Source: Macrophomina tecta (taxonomy: Eukaryota; Ascomycota; Dothideomycetes; Botryosphaeriales; Botryosphaeriaceae). Taken from it: a stretch of 64,000 bases of DNA. Each line of letters begins with the position of its first letter. The first letter of the stretch is position 1. The stretch lies in assembly GCA_024180945.1 (NCBI GenBank), contig JAKSGN010000036.1, forward strand, positions 1-64,000. The letters run 5' to 3'. The notes under the pieces were generated by a model that saw only the letters and a list, made by a program, of their open reading frames with translations, was not told the origin of the DNA and searched no databases. The position numbers and the translations under genes were made by a program. Shown here one piece after another: positions 21,294 through 31,965 of this stretch.

Positions 21294-23713
21294 AATAAGC
21301 TTAAAGCGGCTATTACTTTCTCTCCTTCTCTAATACTAATTAATTATAAGGAAGGCTATAGTGAAATTATAATATAGATAGACGCCTCGAAGTATAGATA
21401 GAGCGCGTATTTAGCTTAGATAGGTCGTAATAGAAAAAGGCGCCCTATATAATTTAAGTCTAGGGTCTAGTTCTTAGCTAAGAAAAAGTATAATAGTAGT
21501 AAGCTAGAATATAAAGCGCTTATATATAGACTAAAGCGGTTCCGCTATTAGTTCTATAAAGTATAATTTATAGTAAAAACGGACTACGAAGTCCTAGTTA
21601 CTTAACTTTAGCGTATGGTAACGAATTTATCTAGTACGTTAATTACTAGATAGCTTACCTAGATCTACCTTATAGATTTTAAGGTACGATATATTTCTAG
21701 AAATAAGAATATTGTAGCTAATACGTTATTCTGTAAAAGACTTAGACCCGGGGAACGAGAAGAGATAGGTAGGGACTTAGATAACTAGGTAGATACCTAG
21801 CTTAGTTAACTAGAGACTAAGGACCCTAGTAAAGAAGACTCGGGATTAAAGACTAGGGACTAGGGAAATAAACGCCCGGGAATTAGGGCCTCGGGAATAG
21901 GGAATTCTAAAGCGGAAACCGGAGATTATAAGCTTAGAATTTCTAATAACCGGGATTAAGGGAACTAGGGAACTAGACTCTAGAAAACTAGGAAATAGAA
22001 ATCTAAGAGTCTAGGGAATCTAGTACTATAAGATCTAAGGCTTAGGATCTTAAGATACCGTGCTTTTCCTACGGGAATAGCTAAAGATAACGGTCGGAGG
22101 AAAAATTAGGCCCTTACTTAGAAAGAACCTAGTATCGGGAACCCGCTAGATAAAACGTATTAGTTAGAGTAGTAGTTAGATATCGCTTAGTAGTTAATAA
22201 TCTTACGTAGGCTACCGCGGCTTATGAGGAAGGAATTTACTAGCTTTAAAAGAAGAGCGCTTAAGTATATAGTTTAGAGGCGTATATTATTTCGAAAAGT
22301 AATAAGAACTAGTCTAATTTAAAGAGTAGTAAATAGTAATAAGAGAAAGCGAGAGGTAATTCGTTTACTATATAATAAGTATAGTTATAAAGGAAGAGAG
22401 GCTATATACTATAAAATAACTAATCAATACTACTAGCTAGAAGTATAGAAGAATATTAAAAAGTACTACGCTACCTACGTAGAGTATTAGCGCAGGAACG
22501 CGGTGCGAAAGAAAGCCTAACTATATCTATTATAGAGTTTAGCTATAAAAGAGAAATAGAAAATCGATATAATAAAAATACTACGAGTAAGAGGGTATAA
22601 GTTTATTATAATAGCCCGCGAATTAGTGTCTAACTAGCCTAAAGAAAGGATACTAAGGAAAAATACTTTAAAAGCTATTACTAAATTTATCTATAGAGAT
22701 ATTATCTATAGATATAGATACCCGAGGATTATTATAGTTAATAGAGGCCCGGAGAATAAGAACGAAGTAGAGCACCTATTAGTTCGATAAGAAATTAAGC
22801 GAGTAGAAATTTCGGCCTATTACGCTATAGCTTATAGATTAGTAGAAGTAGGATATAAGCTAATTAGGAATTTCTTAGTAAAGCTTATCGCTAAAATAGA
22901 TCGGGAGTAGCCTAATTATTTCTATACTATACTTTAGGTAGACCGCTCTACGGCTAAAGCGATTACTAGAATAATACTAGCTAAGCTTTTATACGGGAGT
23001 GATTTAATCCTTCCGATAGACCTTAAAGTAAAGAATTAGAAGACTATTAACTAGAAAACTATAAGAACGATAAAGAAGCTTCTAATAGCTAGAGTAAAAG
23101 AGCTTAACTATAGAAAAGAAGCTAAAGAAACGATAGAGCTACGTATAAAAAGAAAGAAGAAAGCTTATAAGAAATACTTTAATAAGTATTATCGCCTTTA
23201 TAATAAGGATAAGCCGTTGCTTTTAGAAATCCTAGTATTATTATATAAAACTAAGAACCTTACGTGGTGGAATAAGAAGTTTATCTTTCGCTAAAAAGAA
23301 CTATACTAGGTAACTTATATTAATATAGAGATAAGAACCTACCGTTTAGCCGAGTTAAATAGTACCGAGTTAAAAGAAACGGTGCCGGTAAATAGGTTAA
23401 AGCGTTTTAACGTAAGAGAAGGCTAAAGGCGAGCGAGTCTTTAGAAAGCTAAGATAGATAAGTAGTAATATTAGCGAATCAGCCGGTAAGGTTATATTAC
23501 TATATCTAATTCTCGAGGGATTAGATAACCTGAGGGGTATTAACTATAATATACGCATCTAGCAATACGCTCGAAGAAATAATACTAGTAAACTAGGTAA
23601 AGAAAAATAAAAAACGTAGTAAATAAAAATATATTATTTAGATTTAAAATATATGGAGTTAGACTTAGCTTTATTTCTTTCGATTAGTTATAGTAAGTAG
23701 TAGTAAGTAAGAG

Positions 23714-23737
23714 ACTTATACCTAGTTAGGTATAAGC
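23714..23737. repeat. 24-bp palindrome, occurrence 3
   Basis: acttatacctag followed by a reverse complement with two mismatches (ttaggtataagc). It is 27 bp from occurrence 4. Confidence 0.75.
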
Positions 23738-23763
23738 CTCTCGGTGTAAGCGAACGGGCCGTA

Positions 23764-23787
23764 ACTTATACCTAGCTAGGTATAAGC
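23764..23787. repeat. 24-bp palindrome, occurrence 4
   Basis: acttatacctag followed by ctaggtataagc, one mismatch from perfect. Confidence 0.75.
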
Positions 23788-25002
23788 CTCCCGAGCATAG
23801 GCTAGAAAAGCTAAATAGCTAGACCGTTTATTGCTAAATAAAAGAGCTAGGTAACGTAATAGATAGCGTAATATTATACCGATTTAGCTATGCGTGGCCG
23901 AAAAAGAATTAGTAGGTATATTATAAATAAAGCGCGCCTATTTATAAATAGAAATATAAGAGGCTAGCTATTTAGAGTAGCTTTCTCTCTTATTAGAATT
24001 ATAGGTCTACCTATAGGTGCGGCTATACGCATATGAATATAGGATCTAACTACCTAGACGAGGTGTATGCGGTACGTAGCTAAATATAAGAATCTAGGGT
24101 ATATTAATATACTAACTATGGCCGACTAATCTATACTCTTTATCTCTACTAATAAAGTTCTTTTAAGCCTCTTATTCTAAAAGAGTTTTACTTTATAAAC
24201 CCTTATTACTTTATTCTTTTATACCCTTACGTTTAAGATGCTTGCTTCGAAGCTTAAGTAGATCGTAGCCTAGCGCTAGTAGTTTATTAAAGCTAGAAAG
24301 CGTATTCTAGATACTCTTAAAGCTAAGTATTAATTACTAAAGTCTAAGTTTCTTTCTAAATCTCCCTTACCTAGTTATTTATTTTAAGAGACTACGTCGC
24401 CGACGCCTACGCCTCGTACTCGTATTCTTACTTACTATTAGAGGTATACCTCTACTTAAGACCTTAGGATTTAGATAGCGCCTCGCACTAGTTTCTTAGG
24501 TACCTAAGGGTAGTCTTAGTATAGCCGAAGTAAATTAATAATAGATAAGAGTATATTCGTTTCTACTAGGGGCTTACTCTTTTAAAATATAATTAATGAA
24601 ATTATTAACGATACCCTTCGCGATAAGCCTTTACCCCGTATAACCCGTTTACGCACAAAAAGCTTAATTATAAGCCTATTAAGGGTTTTCTTTAGTAGCG
24701 CTCGATCTACCGCTTCTCTAAATTCTTTTTAAAATACTTCTTTAAACCTATCTCTACCTTCTCCTTCGGTTACTCCCTCTCGCTCTTATAAGATACTAAA
24801 CCCTTCTATAACCCGAGTTATAAGATTGGTAGTATAAAAAGCGGTATAGTAGATAAATAAGTAGATTATAGCTAAAGATTTAGAAGTCTTTAATCTAGAG
24901 ACTCTAAGTAAGATTACGAAAGAGTCTATATTAGTTACTTAGAAAGCTTAATACTTAGAAAAGGTTCTTAAGATATTTAATTCTATAAAGAGTATAGAGT
25001 TA

Positions 25003-25230
25003 TGTCAGACTATTTTGCCTTATTGCTACAGATCAGCATCTACTCTTTGCCACCTCCTCACTACTCCTCATCTTCACAAGCTTCGGATAGCAATATCGGC
25101 TTCTATTCTCCTCGGTTATTCAAGCACTCATTTATGTATATAAGCAAAGCATACCTACCTCCCTCTCAGGAGACAGGCAGAATCTACTCTCTTTCTGACC
25201 TCACTACTCTTCACTCACCCAAATTCAACA
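25003..25230 (+). repeat. Copia 5' LTR
   Basis: Begins tgtcagac and ends attcaaca. A TATA-like tatgtatataag lies at about 25134-25145 and should mark the promoter, with transcription starting shortly after it. Confidence 0.95.
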
Positions 25231-25245
25231 GTTATGAGCCCGGGG
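25231..25245 (+). promoter_or_regulatory. Primer-binding site matching the initiator tRNA-Met anticodon arm
   Basis: gttatgagccc directly follows the LTR. Its reverse complement, gggctcataac, is the anticodon stem-loop of fungal initiator tRNA-Met. It is not the tRNA 3' end (no tgg). This fits priming by a half-tRNA cut in the anticodon loop, as known for Drosophila copia and yeast Ty5. Confidence 0.85.
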
Positions 25246-25466
25246 AGCGCCAAGACTACCCCACTTCTAAGCTCTTTGCTGATCAACTCGTCTACTCAAA
25301 CGAGTACTCTTTACTGACACGCAACTGCTGTCAGAACTGCGGCTTCTGTCCGGTTACAGGCTACGGCGACTGAACCAAATACTCTCAAACCGGAGCCACG
25401 CTGGCTACCACCACTACTCGGATCCAACTGGACCAACGACTTCGACAATTACTACTCACTGACAAC

Positions 25467-28400
25467 ATGGGAGACTCTACTAAGTCCCACATTCTCACCA
25501 AGTCTTCGGACTGGAATCACTGGCTATTCTTAGTGAAAGGAAGAGCTCAGAACACTGACATCTGGGGCCTCGTTGATCCTTCACTAACAACCAAACCCGA
25601 GGGCACTCCAAAGCCCACGAAACCAACCATCGAGGGCACTGTTACTGCTGACAAGAAGCTCACCTACGACTATGAGATGAGCAACTACCGCGCTGACTAT
25701 GCACTCTACGAGAAACAACAAAAGGCACTTGCTGATCTTGCAACCTACATTCAGGACTCAATTGCTACAAACCTACTGCCCTACATCAGCAACACCGATT
25801 CTGACAATCATCCCTGGACCTACTTGACGACGCTCAAAGCCAAGCTTGCACCAACCAATGAAGCCACCGACCTAGAGCTTGAGCAGCAATACAACCAGCT
25901 CAAGCGAGGACCAGTCAACCAGAACATCGAGAGATGGCTTCAATCCTGGGAAGAAGTCTACACCAAGGCAAAACAACGAGACATTCCTCAAGTTAAAGAC
26001 GACCGACCAGTTAGAGATTTCCTCCTCTCACTTCGAGGCATCGACTCCACCTACTCTCAGATGGAACTGCATATCTTACGAGGCCAGACTGACAAGCCAT
26101 CTCTTCACAAAGCTGTTGAGGACTATCGACAACACCTACGGATCGAAAATCTCGAGAAACCCTCTAAGTCTTCGAAACACTCAGCCTTCCCAGCCACTTT
26201 CAAGGGCAAGGAACAGGAAAATAACGACAAGCCACCTTGTATCTGTGGTCTCAATCACTGGTATAAGGAATGCTTCTACTTGAACGAGGATATACGGCCA
26301 AAGCACTGGAAACCGAATAAGGCTGCTCAAACACGTGTCAACGAAAGACTCAAGGATCCAAAAATCAAAGCAAAAGTTGACTATGCACTAAATCGAGAAA
26401 GAGAAAGACAACCTGGATTCCAATCCACTACTACTGCCAACAGTCAAAGCAAATCTCCTTCAATCGAAGTCGCCTCATTCTCAGTCATTAGTCACTCTAC
26501 AAGAAGAGCCAATACCTCTCTCCAATCATCCTGGATTCTAGACTCTGGAACCGATCATCACATCTGCAACAGCTTTATGCAAGACAGATTCACACAAACC
26601 AGAGCTGCTGAACCAGATGAATACCTCACCTGCGGAGAAACCACTGCACCAATCACGGCCTACGGAACAGTTACCGTGAATGTCAAGACACCATCTGGAA
26701 AGGGCCATATTACTCTCCAAGACGTTGCAATGTCCCCATCTTTCATGGCCAATCTTATATCACTCGACAAAGCTCTCGAAGCAGGAATTGACTGGAATCC
26801 AAGGACTGGCACTCTCAGCAAAAACAACAACACCTTTTGCTTCACTGAACGACACAATGGTCATTTTTATCTCGAGCGCAACGTAGCAACTCTCCAAGCT
26901 CACTCTTCACTTATTGCATTACAACCAACTGCTTTCGCAACTAAAGCCGCACAGATCACCAACTGGCACCAAATCCTTGGCCACGCTAGCCAGGAAACTC
27001 TTCAACACCTCGAAGAATCCACCAAAGGCACCAGCATCACTCCATCTGATCAACCACTTCAGCACTGTGAGACCTGCGCTCTATCAAAGGCTCACCGTCT
27101 TATCTCGCGATTACCAGACAAGGAAGAAGAACCGTCACAACCCTTCTCGCGCGTCACGTTCGACCTTCTCCAACTTACGCCAGCTTACAACGGAGATAGA
27201 TGGACAGCCCATTTAGCCTGCTCTTCATCAAATTTCATCCTCCCATTCACGTATCGACACAAATCAGACACCGCTGAACTGGCCATCTACGGACTCAAAA
27301 TCATCAAGATACGCTACCATGGCAAAGTTATCTTCTTCAGAACTGATGGAGAAACAACACTCGGAAATACCTTTCTCTCTTATCTTATGGACCATGGAAT
27401 CACACTTGAAACTTCAGCTCCAGCAACACCCGAGCAAAACGGACACTCTGAACGCTCAGGGGGTGTACTTCTCACCAAAGCACGAGCCATGCGAATTGGA
27501 GCCAACCTCCCAGAACGACTTTGGCCTGAAACCATCAGAGCCGCCGCCTATATCCACAACAGGACTCCACTCAAGAAACTCAGCTGGATCACTCCTTTCG
27601 AGAGAGTCACTGGCAATAAACCAAATCTCTCTCACCTTAAGGCCTATGGATGCAAAGCCTACTCTCTACGCAAGGACCTCCCACGCACGCACAAGCTTGC
27701 TGAACGAGCTTTTATTGGATATCTCGTTGGATACGACTCAACCAACATCTTCCGCATCTGGATTCCAAGCCAGGATAAGGTAATAAGGACCAGAGACGTC
27801 ACCTTTGACGAAACGAGCTTCTACGACCCTACCGAAACTGATATCGGCAAAATTCTTGAAAAAGAAGTAATTGAGACCCTCAATACTCCTAATCTACCAT
27901 CAATCTACGGTCTCATGCCTCAGGAAGAATCCGAATCCTCATCCCACTACGAAGGAACAAACGACGCTCAAGCAACCATTCAATCTCAAGCTGAGAAAGA
28001 CTCGTCTACCCGTCAATTACCAACACCTTCAGAATCAGTGGAACCCCAAATACAAGCTCTCGTGCCACAAGAAGCTATGGAGCAACAAGAACAAGCACAA
28101 GAACAAACTGAGCAACGACTTGGACCTCTGCTACCAGCTCAGTATGATACTCCACCACAACCAGGAGCTGCTCCAGGCAACAGAGCACCAAGAGGAGCAG
28201 ATATTGCAGCCGATATCACTGAAGAAACGATCATTCCTGAGAAAAGCTCAAGAAGTTCAAGAAACCAGAATCCAAATTACAGCAATGATCCTTTTAAGAA
28301 GCCTCGAAAACCACGGAAGGAAGCATACGCTGCAACTCTTGCTCAAACTCAAGTATATCCAAAGTCAACCTTCTACAACGCCTTTTCAGCTGCAATTCAC

Positions 28401-30020
28401 ACTCCAAGGCCGACAACTACACTCCATCGAGATAATCTGCCACCAGAACCAAAGAATTTTGAGGAACTCCTCAATCACCCATTCGGAGACAGATTTATGG
28501 ACGCACTTCTCGAAGAAATCAAGAAACTTGAGCAAATCCGAACCTGGAAACAAGCTCTAGCTACTCAGGCACACGCAGCGAAGAAACAGATTCTTCCACT
28601 CACCTGGGTATTCAAATACAAGTTCGACGAAGAAGGCTATCTTATCAAGTTCAAAGCGCGACTCTGCGTACGAGGAGACCTTCAATCGACTGCTCAGGAT
28701 ACCTACGCTGCCACACTCGCTGCACGTATCTTCAGAGGACTTATGGCAATCATGGCCGCTTTCGATCTTGAATCAAGGCAATACGATGTCATCAATGCGT
28801 ATCCACACGTGCCAATCGATGAAGAAACCTACTGTAAACCACCACCCGGCATGAAAATTAAGGACGGACTCGTTCTCTTACTCTTACGAGCACTCTATGG
28901 ACTTAAGCAGTCGCCAGCTCTCTGGCAAAAGCACTTGTCAACGACACTTCAAAATCTCGGCCTTACTGAAGTGCCAGAAGCTCCCTGCCTCTTCACGAAC
29001 GAACATATGATCCTATTCTTCTTTGTAGACGATATCGTCATCATCTATCATAAGGATCACACCGCCTATGTCGACGACTTTCAGCGCAAGCTCTTCGAAA
29101 TCTACGAGATGAGATATCTCGGGGAAATTCAGTGGTTTCTAGCCATTAGGATTATCCGCAACCGGAACGAACGCAAACTCTGGCTTTGCCAAGACTCATA
29201 CATCTCGAAACTTACTGCCAAATTCAATGTCAAAGAAGACTCGAAGCGCTCAGTTCCTCTCCCACCTGACGAACCTATCACTCAGAATCCTGAACAAGCT
29301 ACAGAGCAAGATATCTACGTCTACCAACAGAAAGTCGGATCAATCAACTACGCTGCAGTCCACACTAGACCTGATATCGCTCACGCAGCATCACGACTCT
29401 CTGAACACTTGCAGAACCCATCAGCTCAGCACCTTCATCTGGCTCAACGAGTTCTCGAGTATCTGGCAAGTACTCGAAACTACGCTCTTACTTTCTCAGG
29501 CTTTACTCAGTCTACCAAAGATCTCTTTATTGCCTCCAGCGATGCCTCATTTGCTTCAGATATTGACACCAGAAAGAGCATTCAAGGTTTTCTCTTTCGA
29601 CTCTTTGGAGGACCTATCGACTGGAAAGCAGCTAAGCAACGCACTGTCACTACGAGCAGCACTGAAGCCGAATTACTCGCACTCTCAGCCACCGCCAAGG
29701 AAACTATTTGGTGGGAAAACCTCTTCAAAGCAATCGATTTCTCTACTGGACATCAGACAAAGATTCAGTGTGACAACACTCAGACAATTCGCCTACTTGA
29801 CGAGGAAACTTATAAGCTCATCACAAAACTTCGTCATGTTCAAATCCACAGCCACTGGCTACGCCAGGAAGTACAAGAAGGCAACATTTCAATCTCTTGG
29901 ACTCCCACTGCAGAGACAATTGCAGATGGACTCACTAAACCTCTCAACAAACAGAAACATCAATACTTTCTTCAACAAATTGGACTCGAAGACATCACTA
30001 CTAAATTGCAAGATAACTAA
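25467..30020 (+). CDS. Copia gag-pol polyprotein, 1517 aa, intact
   Basis: A single frame from an ATG in good context (acaacATGG) to TAA. Gag opens with SSDWNHWLFLVKGRAQNTDIW and ends with a CxCGxxHxxxxC knuckle (CICGLNHWYKEC). The protease has DSG at D359. The pre-integrase zinc site is H501, H506, C534 and C537. The integrase catalytic residues are D566, D627 and E662 (NGHSER). Reverse transcriptase has FVDD at D1188-D1189. RNase H has D1359 and E1400 (STEAELLALS). Integrase before RT is the copia order. Gag and Pol share one frame without a shift signal, so the Gag:Pol ratio must be set otherwise. The neighbouring DNA is unrelated to it in base composition. Confidence 0.95.
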   Translation: MGDSTKSHILTKSSDWNHWLFLVKGRAQNTDIWGLVDPSLTTKPEGTPKPTKPTIEGTVTADKKLTYDYEMSNYRADYALYEKQQKALADLATYIQDSIATNLLPYISNTDSDNHPWTYLTTLKAKLAPTNEATDLELEQQYNQLKRGPVNQNIERWLQSWEEVYTKAKQRDIPQVKDDRPVRDFLLSLRGIDSTYSQMELHILRGQTDKPSLHKAVEDYRQHLRIENLEKPSKSSKHSAFPATFKGKEQENNDKPPCICGLNHWYKECFYLNEDIRPKHWKPNKAAQTRVNERLKDPKIKAKVDYALNRERERQPGFQSTTTANSQSKSPSIEVASFSVISHSTRRANTSLQSSWILDSGTDHHICNSFMQDRFTQTRAAEPDEYLTCGETTAPITAYGTVTVNVKTPSGKGHITLQDVAMSPSFMANLISLDKALEAGIDWNPRTGTLSKNNNTFCFTERHNGHFYLERNVATLQAHSSLIALQPTAFATKAAQITNWHQILGHASQETLQHLEESTKGTSITPSDQPLQHCETCALSKAHRLISRLPDKEEEPSQPFSRVTFDLLQLTPAYNGDRWTAHLACSSSNFILPFTYRHKSDTAELAIYGLKIIKIRYHGKVIFFRTDGETTLGNTFLSYLMDHGITLETSAPATPEQNGHSERSGGVLLTKARAMRIGANLPERLWPETIRAAAYIHNRTPLKKLSWITPFERVTGNKPNLSHLKAYGCKAYSLRKDLPRTHKLAERAFIGYLVGYDSTNIFRIWIPSQDKVIRTRDVTFDETSFYDPTETDIGKILEKEVIETLNTPNLPSIYGLMPQEESESSSHYEGTNDAQATIQSQAEKDSSTRQLPTPSESVEPQIQALVPQEAMEQQEQAQEQTEQRLGPLLPAQYDTPPQPGAAPGNRAPRGADIAADITEETIIPEKSSRSSRNQNPNYSNDPFKKPRKPRKEAYAATLAQTQVYPKSTFYNAFSAAIHTPRPTTTLHRDNLPPEPKNFEELLNHPFGDRFMDALLEEIKKLEQIRTWKQALATQAHAAKKQILPLTWVFKYKFDEEGYLIKFKARLCVRGDLQSTAQDTYAATLAARIFRGLMAIMAAFDLESRQYDVINAYPHVPIDEETYCKPPPGMKIKDGLVLLLLRALYGLKQSPALWQKHLSTTLQNLGLTEVPEAPCLFTNEHMILFFFVDDIVIIYHKDHTAYVDDFQRKLFEIYEMRYLGEIQWFLAIRIIRNRNERKLWLCQDSYISKLTAKFNVKEDSKRSVPLPPDEPITQNPEQATEQDIYVYQQKVGSINYAAVHTRPDIAHAASRLSEHLQNPSAQHLHLAQRVLEYLASTRNYALTFSGFTQSTKDLFIASSDASFASDIDTRKSIQGFLFRLFGGPIDWKAAKQRTVTTSSTEAELLALSATAKETIWWENLFKAIDFSTGHQTKIQCDNTQTIRLLDEETYKLITKLRHVQIHSHWLRQEVQEGNISISWTPTAETIADGLTKPLNKQKHQYFLQQIGLEDITTKLQDN

Positions 30021-30092
30021 CCACTATTCTCTACTGCTTTTATTGTACACTCGACGCTGCTTCTACTATCACGACCCTCCCAAGCGTACACG

Positions 30093-30106
30093 TCGTGAAG
30101 GGGGTG
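30093..30106 (+). promoter_or_regulatory. Copia polypurine tract
   Basis: gtgaagggggtg immediately precedes the 3' LTR. This is the usual position of the plus-strand primer. Confidence 0.8.
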
Positions 30107-30334
30107 TGTCAGACTATTTTGCCTTATTGCTACAGATCAGCATCTACTCTTTGCCACCTCCTCACTACTCCTCATCTTCACAAGCTTCGGATAGCAATAT
30201 CGGCTTCTATTCTCCTCGGTTATTCAAGCACTCATTTATGTATATAAGCAAAGCATACCTACCTCCCTCTCAGGAGACAGGCAGAATCTACTCTCTTTCT
30301 GACCTCACTACTCTTCACTCACCCAAATTCAACA
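30107..30334 (+). repeat. Copia 3' LTR
   Basis: 228 bp, read as identical to 25003-25230, followed by the agtta duplication. Confidence 0.95.
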
Positions 30335-30339
30335 AGTTA

Positions 30340-31186
30340 CTTACCTATAAGCTTTAAAAGCTCGAGCCTAGAGAGTAGAGAAAAGAGAAATATATAAAGA
30401 TTTATAGTATACTAGTTACGCTTACGGATTCTACTAGTAATAGGCTCGTAACCCTAGCTAAGATTATAGAGTAGGATACTAAGATAAAGAAATTAGCCCT
30501 AGATTATTACGATTTAGTAATAAGGAAAGCGGATAAAATTAGAAAAGAGATATTTAAGGGTAGTAGTAAGATAATTACGAATATATATAGGTTTTAGAAT
30601 AATATTATAAAGGCTTAGGGTAAAGAGGTAGTAAAGGCTTTAGTTTCTAAAGGTTCGGCCTTATAAAACTACTTAAGATACATTAGCCCTTAGGCTAGGT
30701 ATAGTATACCTCTCGAGCGTGCTATTAAGTAGGTTAACTATATAATATACTATCGTCTTACGGAGCGCTATTATATCTTTTTTTTCTTTTTCTACCCTAT
30801 TAGCGAAGATTAGAATAAGATATACTAGGCTACTACTACCTATAATTCTAATTCCCGGAAGAGTAAAAAGGCACCTAGAAATATAGATACTTATAAAATC
30901 TATACTATATTAGATTACGAAAAGATGGCTCTAGATACTACTACTCGCGAAGTAGTAAAGGTTTTTAAGAAGAAAAAAAACTTTATAAGAGATAGTCTTA
31001 GTTTTCTAACGAATCGTAAATACGTCTCTATTAATTAGTAGACCCTATCCTCTAGAAGAGTTAAGATAATTAATCCCGTATTTCCTCTAAAGAAAAACCG
31101 TCTATTTAGTACCGGTTTCTCTAAGAAATCTAAGAGTAAGAGAAAAGTAAGTAGATTAGTATTAGCTAAGTAGAGCCCCTCGCGTC
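30340..31186. other. RIP-mutated sequence of unknown origin, right of Copia
   Basis: Continues the fairly open + strand frame seen left of the Copia insertion (charged, K/E/R-rich reading). It ends at the LTR that starts at 31187. The product is not recognised. Confidence 0.45.
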
Positions 31187-31965
31187 TATTACGAACCCTA
31201 GAGGACAAGGGCTTTATAACCCCACAGGCGGAAGGCCCGCATGGGAAAAGGCACCGCAGGGGCTAGAAATCTATAGAAACGATAGAGCCGCACCACTAGC
31301 ACGCCCGCACGGGAAAACTAGCCGTAAGAGAAGACGGCGCGTACGGGCCTAGGTAAGGTAGTAATAGAAGCCCGTATAGGAGCGACGCCCACGCGGTATA
31401 GTAAGACTACGAGAATATAGACTAGGTAAACTCCCGTAGAGGAAGAACGCCTATAAGAAAGAAGTTACGAATCCCGGAAACCGGCTTCGAGCTAAGAGAA
31501 ACGGACGGAAGAAAGTCGAATAACTTATACGGTCTAAGGGGCGATAGTCTAGCGGTAGAATACTCTCGTAACTAATATAGAAGTCGGATTCTAGGAAACG
31601 GGCTTTAGCGCCCGAGTTACGTAGGACCTATAGGGCCCACCTAGATTAACCTAATCTAAGATTAATAATCTAATACTATTAATCTAGCTGCTTTAATCTA
31701 GCTATATCGATCTAGATTGCTATAATTTTCCTATAGTATATAGATATACTTATTAGATAGTACTTTAACCTTCGTAGTTAACTTAAGATTCTAATATAGA
31801 CTTATTAGAGGTAATAAGTCTAACGCGCACCGCGTACTAATCTATTATATAACTGCTATTTATCGTTCTAATTCTTTACCCTTCTCTTATTTTTTAAGGT
31901 AAACCTTACCGCTATCTAACCCTACTAGGTGACTCCGAAGCCTAGTAGAAGAGGCCACCATTATA
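31187..31965 (+). repeat. Family-1 gypsy 5' LTR (element A)
   Basis: 779 bp from tattacgaaccc (mutated TGTTAC) to ccattata, the same family as the 782-bp LTRs at 36407, 47040 and 54593. It contains a tRNA-like segment at 31539-31599 and several cccg-type palindromes. It is followed by ctttaactactattc, the same text that abuts the inner end of the 5' LTR at 54593 when read on the minus strand. Confidence 0.88.
31539..31599 (+). other. tRNA-like segment in family-1 LTR (element A)
   Basis: A-box-like tagtctagcgg (31545-31555) and B-box-like gtcggattct (31583-31592) are spaced as in a tRNA gene, after ggggcga. Copies stand in the LTRs at 36407 (about 36780-36835), 47040 (about 47410-47467) and 54593 (about 54965-55021), on the minus strand. 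The arms no longer fold well, so this may be a captured tRNA or an internal Pol III-type promoter. Confidence 0.45.

Larger units (their letters stand above)
15700..23420 (+). pseudogene. Decayed Ty3/gypsy element E1 (gag-pol), interrupted by two solo LTRs
   Basis: Conceptual reading of the + strand, ignoring stops, gives the gypsy order. A Gag region is followed by a CCHC-like knuckle near 17320-17365 (GGCGKKHRWPK, some Cys lost). A protease region near 18340-18480 reads LFNTRLEVNVIS, where the DTG is mutated to NTR. The reverse transcriptase at 19850-20900 has YINNIIVNG in place of YxDDI. RNase H is at 21340-21760. The integrase at 22200-23300 (NRGPENKNEVEH...) ends in RLKRFNVREG near 23420. 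All frames hold many stops of RIP type. Its own LTRs could not be placed. Insertions at 18875-19320 and 20912-21293 postdate it. Confidence 0.82.
23421..25002. other. RIP-mutated sequence of unknown origin, left of Copia
   Basis: Holds the tail of E1 and then unidentified, stop-rich sequence. From about 24840 one + strand frame stays fairly open and continues across the Copia insertion into 30340-31180, suggesting one older gene or element split by Copia. I do not recognise its product. Confidence 0.5.
25003..30334 (+). mobile_element. Intact Ty1/copia LTR retrotransposon
   Basis: A 5332-bp element with two 228-bp LTRs that I read as identical, flanked by the 5-bp target-site duplication agtta (24998-25002 and 30335-30339). 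The order primer site, single gag-pol ORF, purine tract and 3' LTR is complete. It has no RIP changes although it lies inside heavily RIP-mutated DNA. This implies insertion after the last RIP cycle, or that it is the only similar copy in the nucleus. It is probably still able to transpose. Confidence 0.96.
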
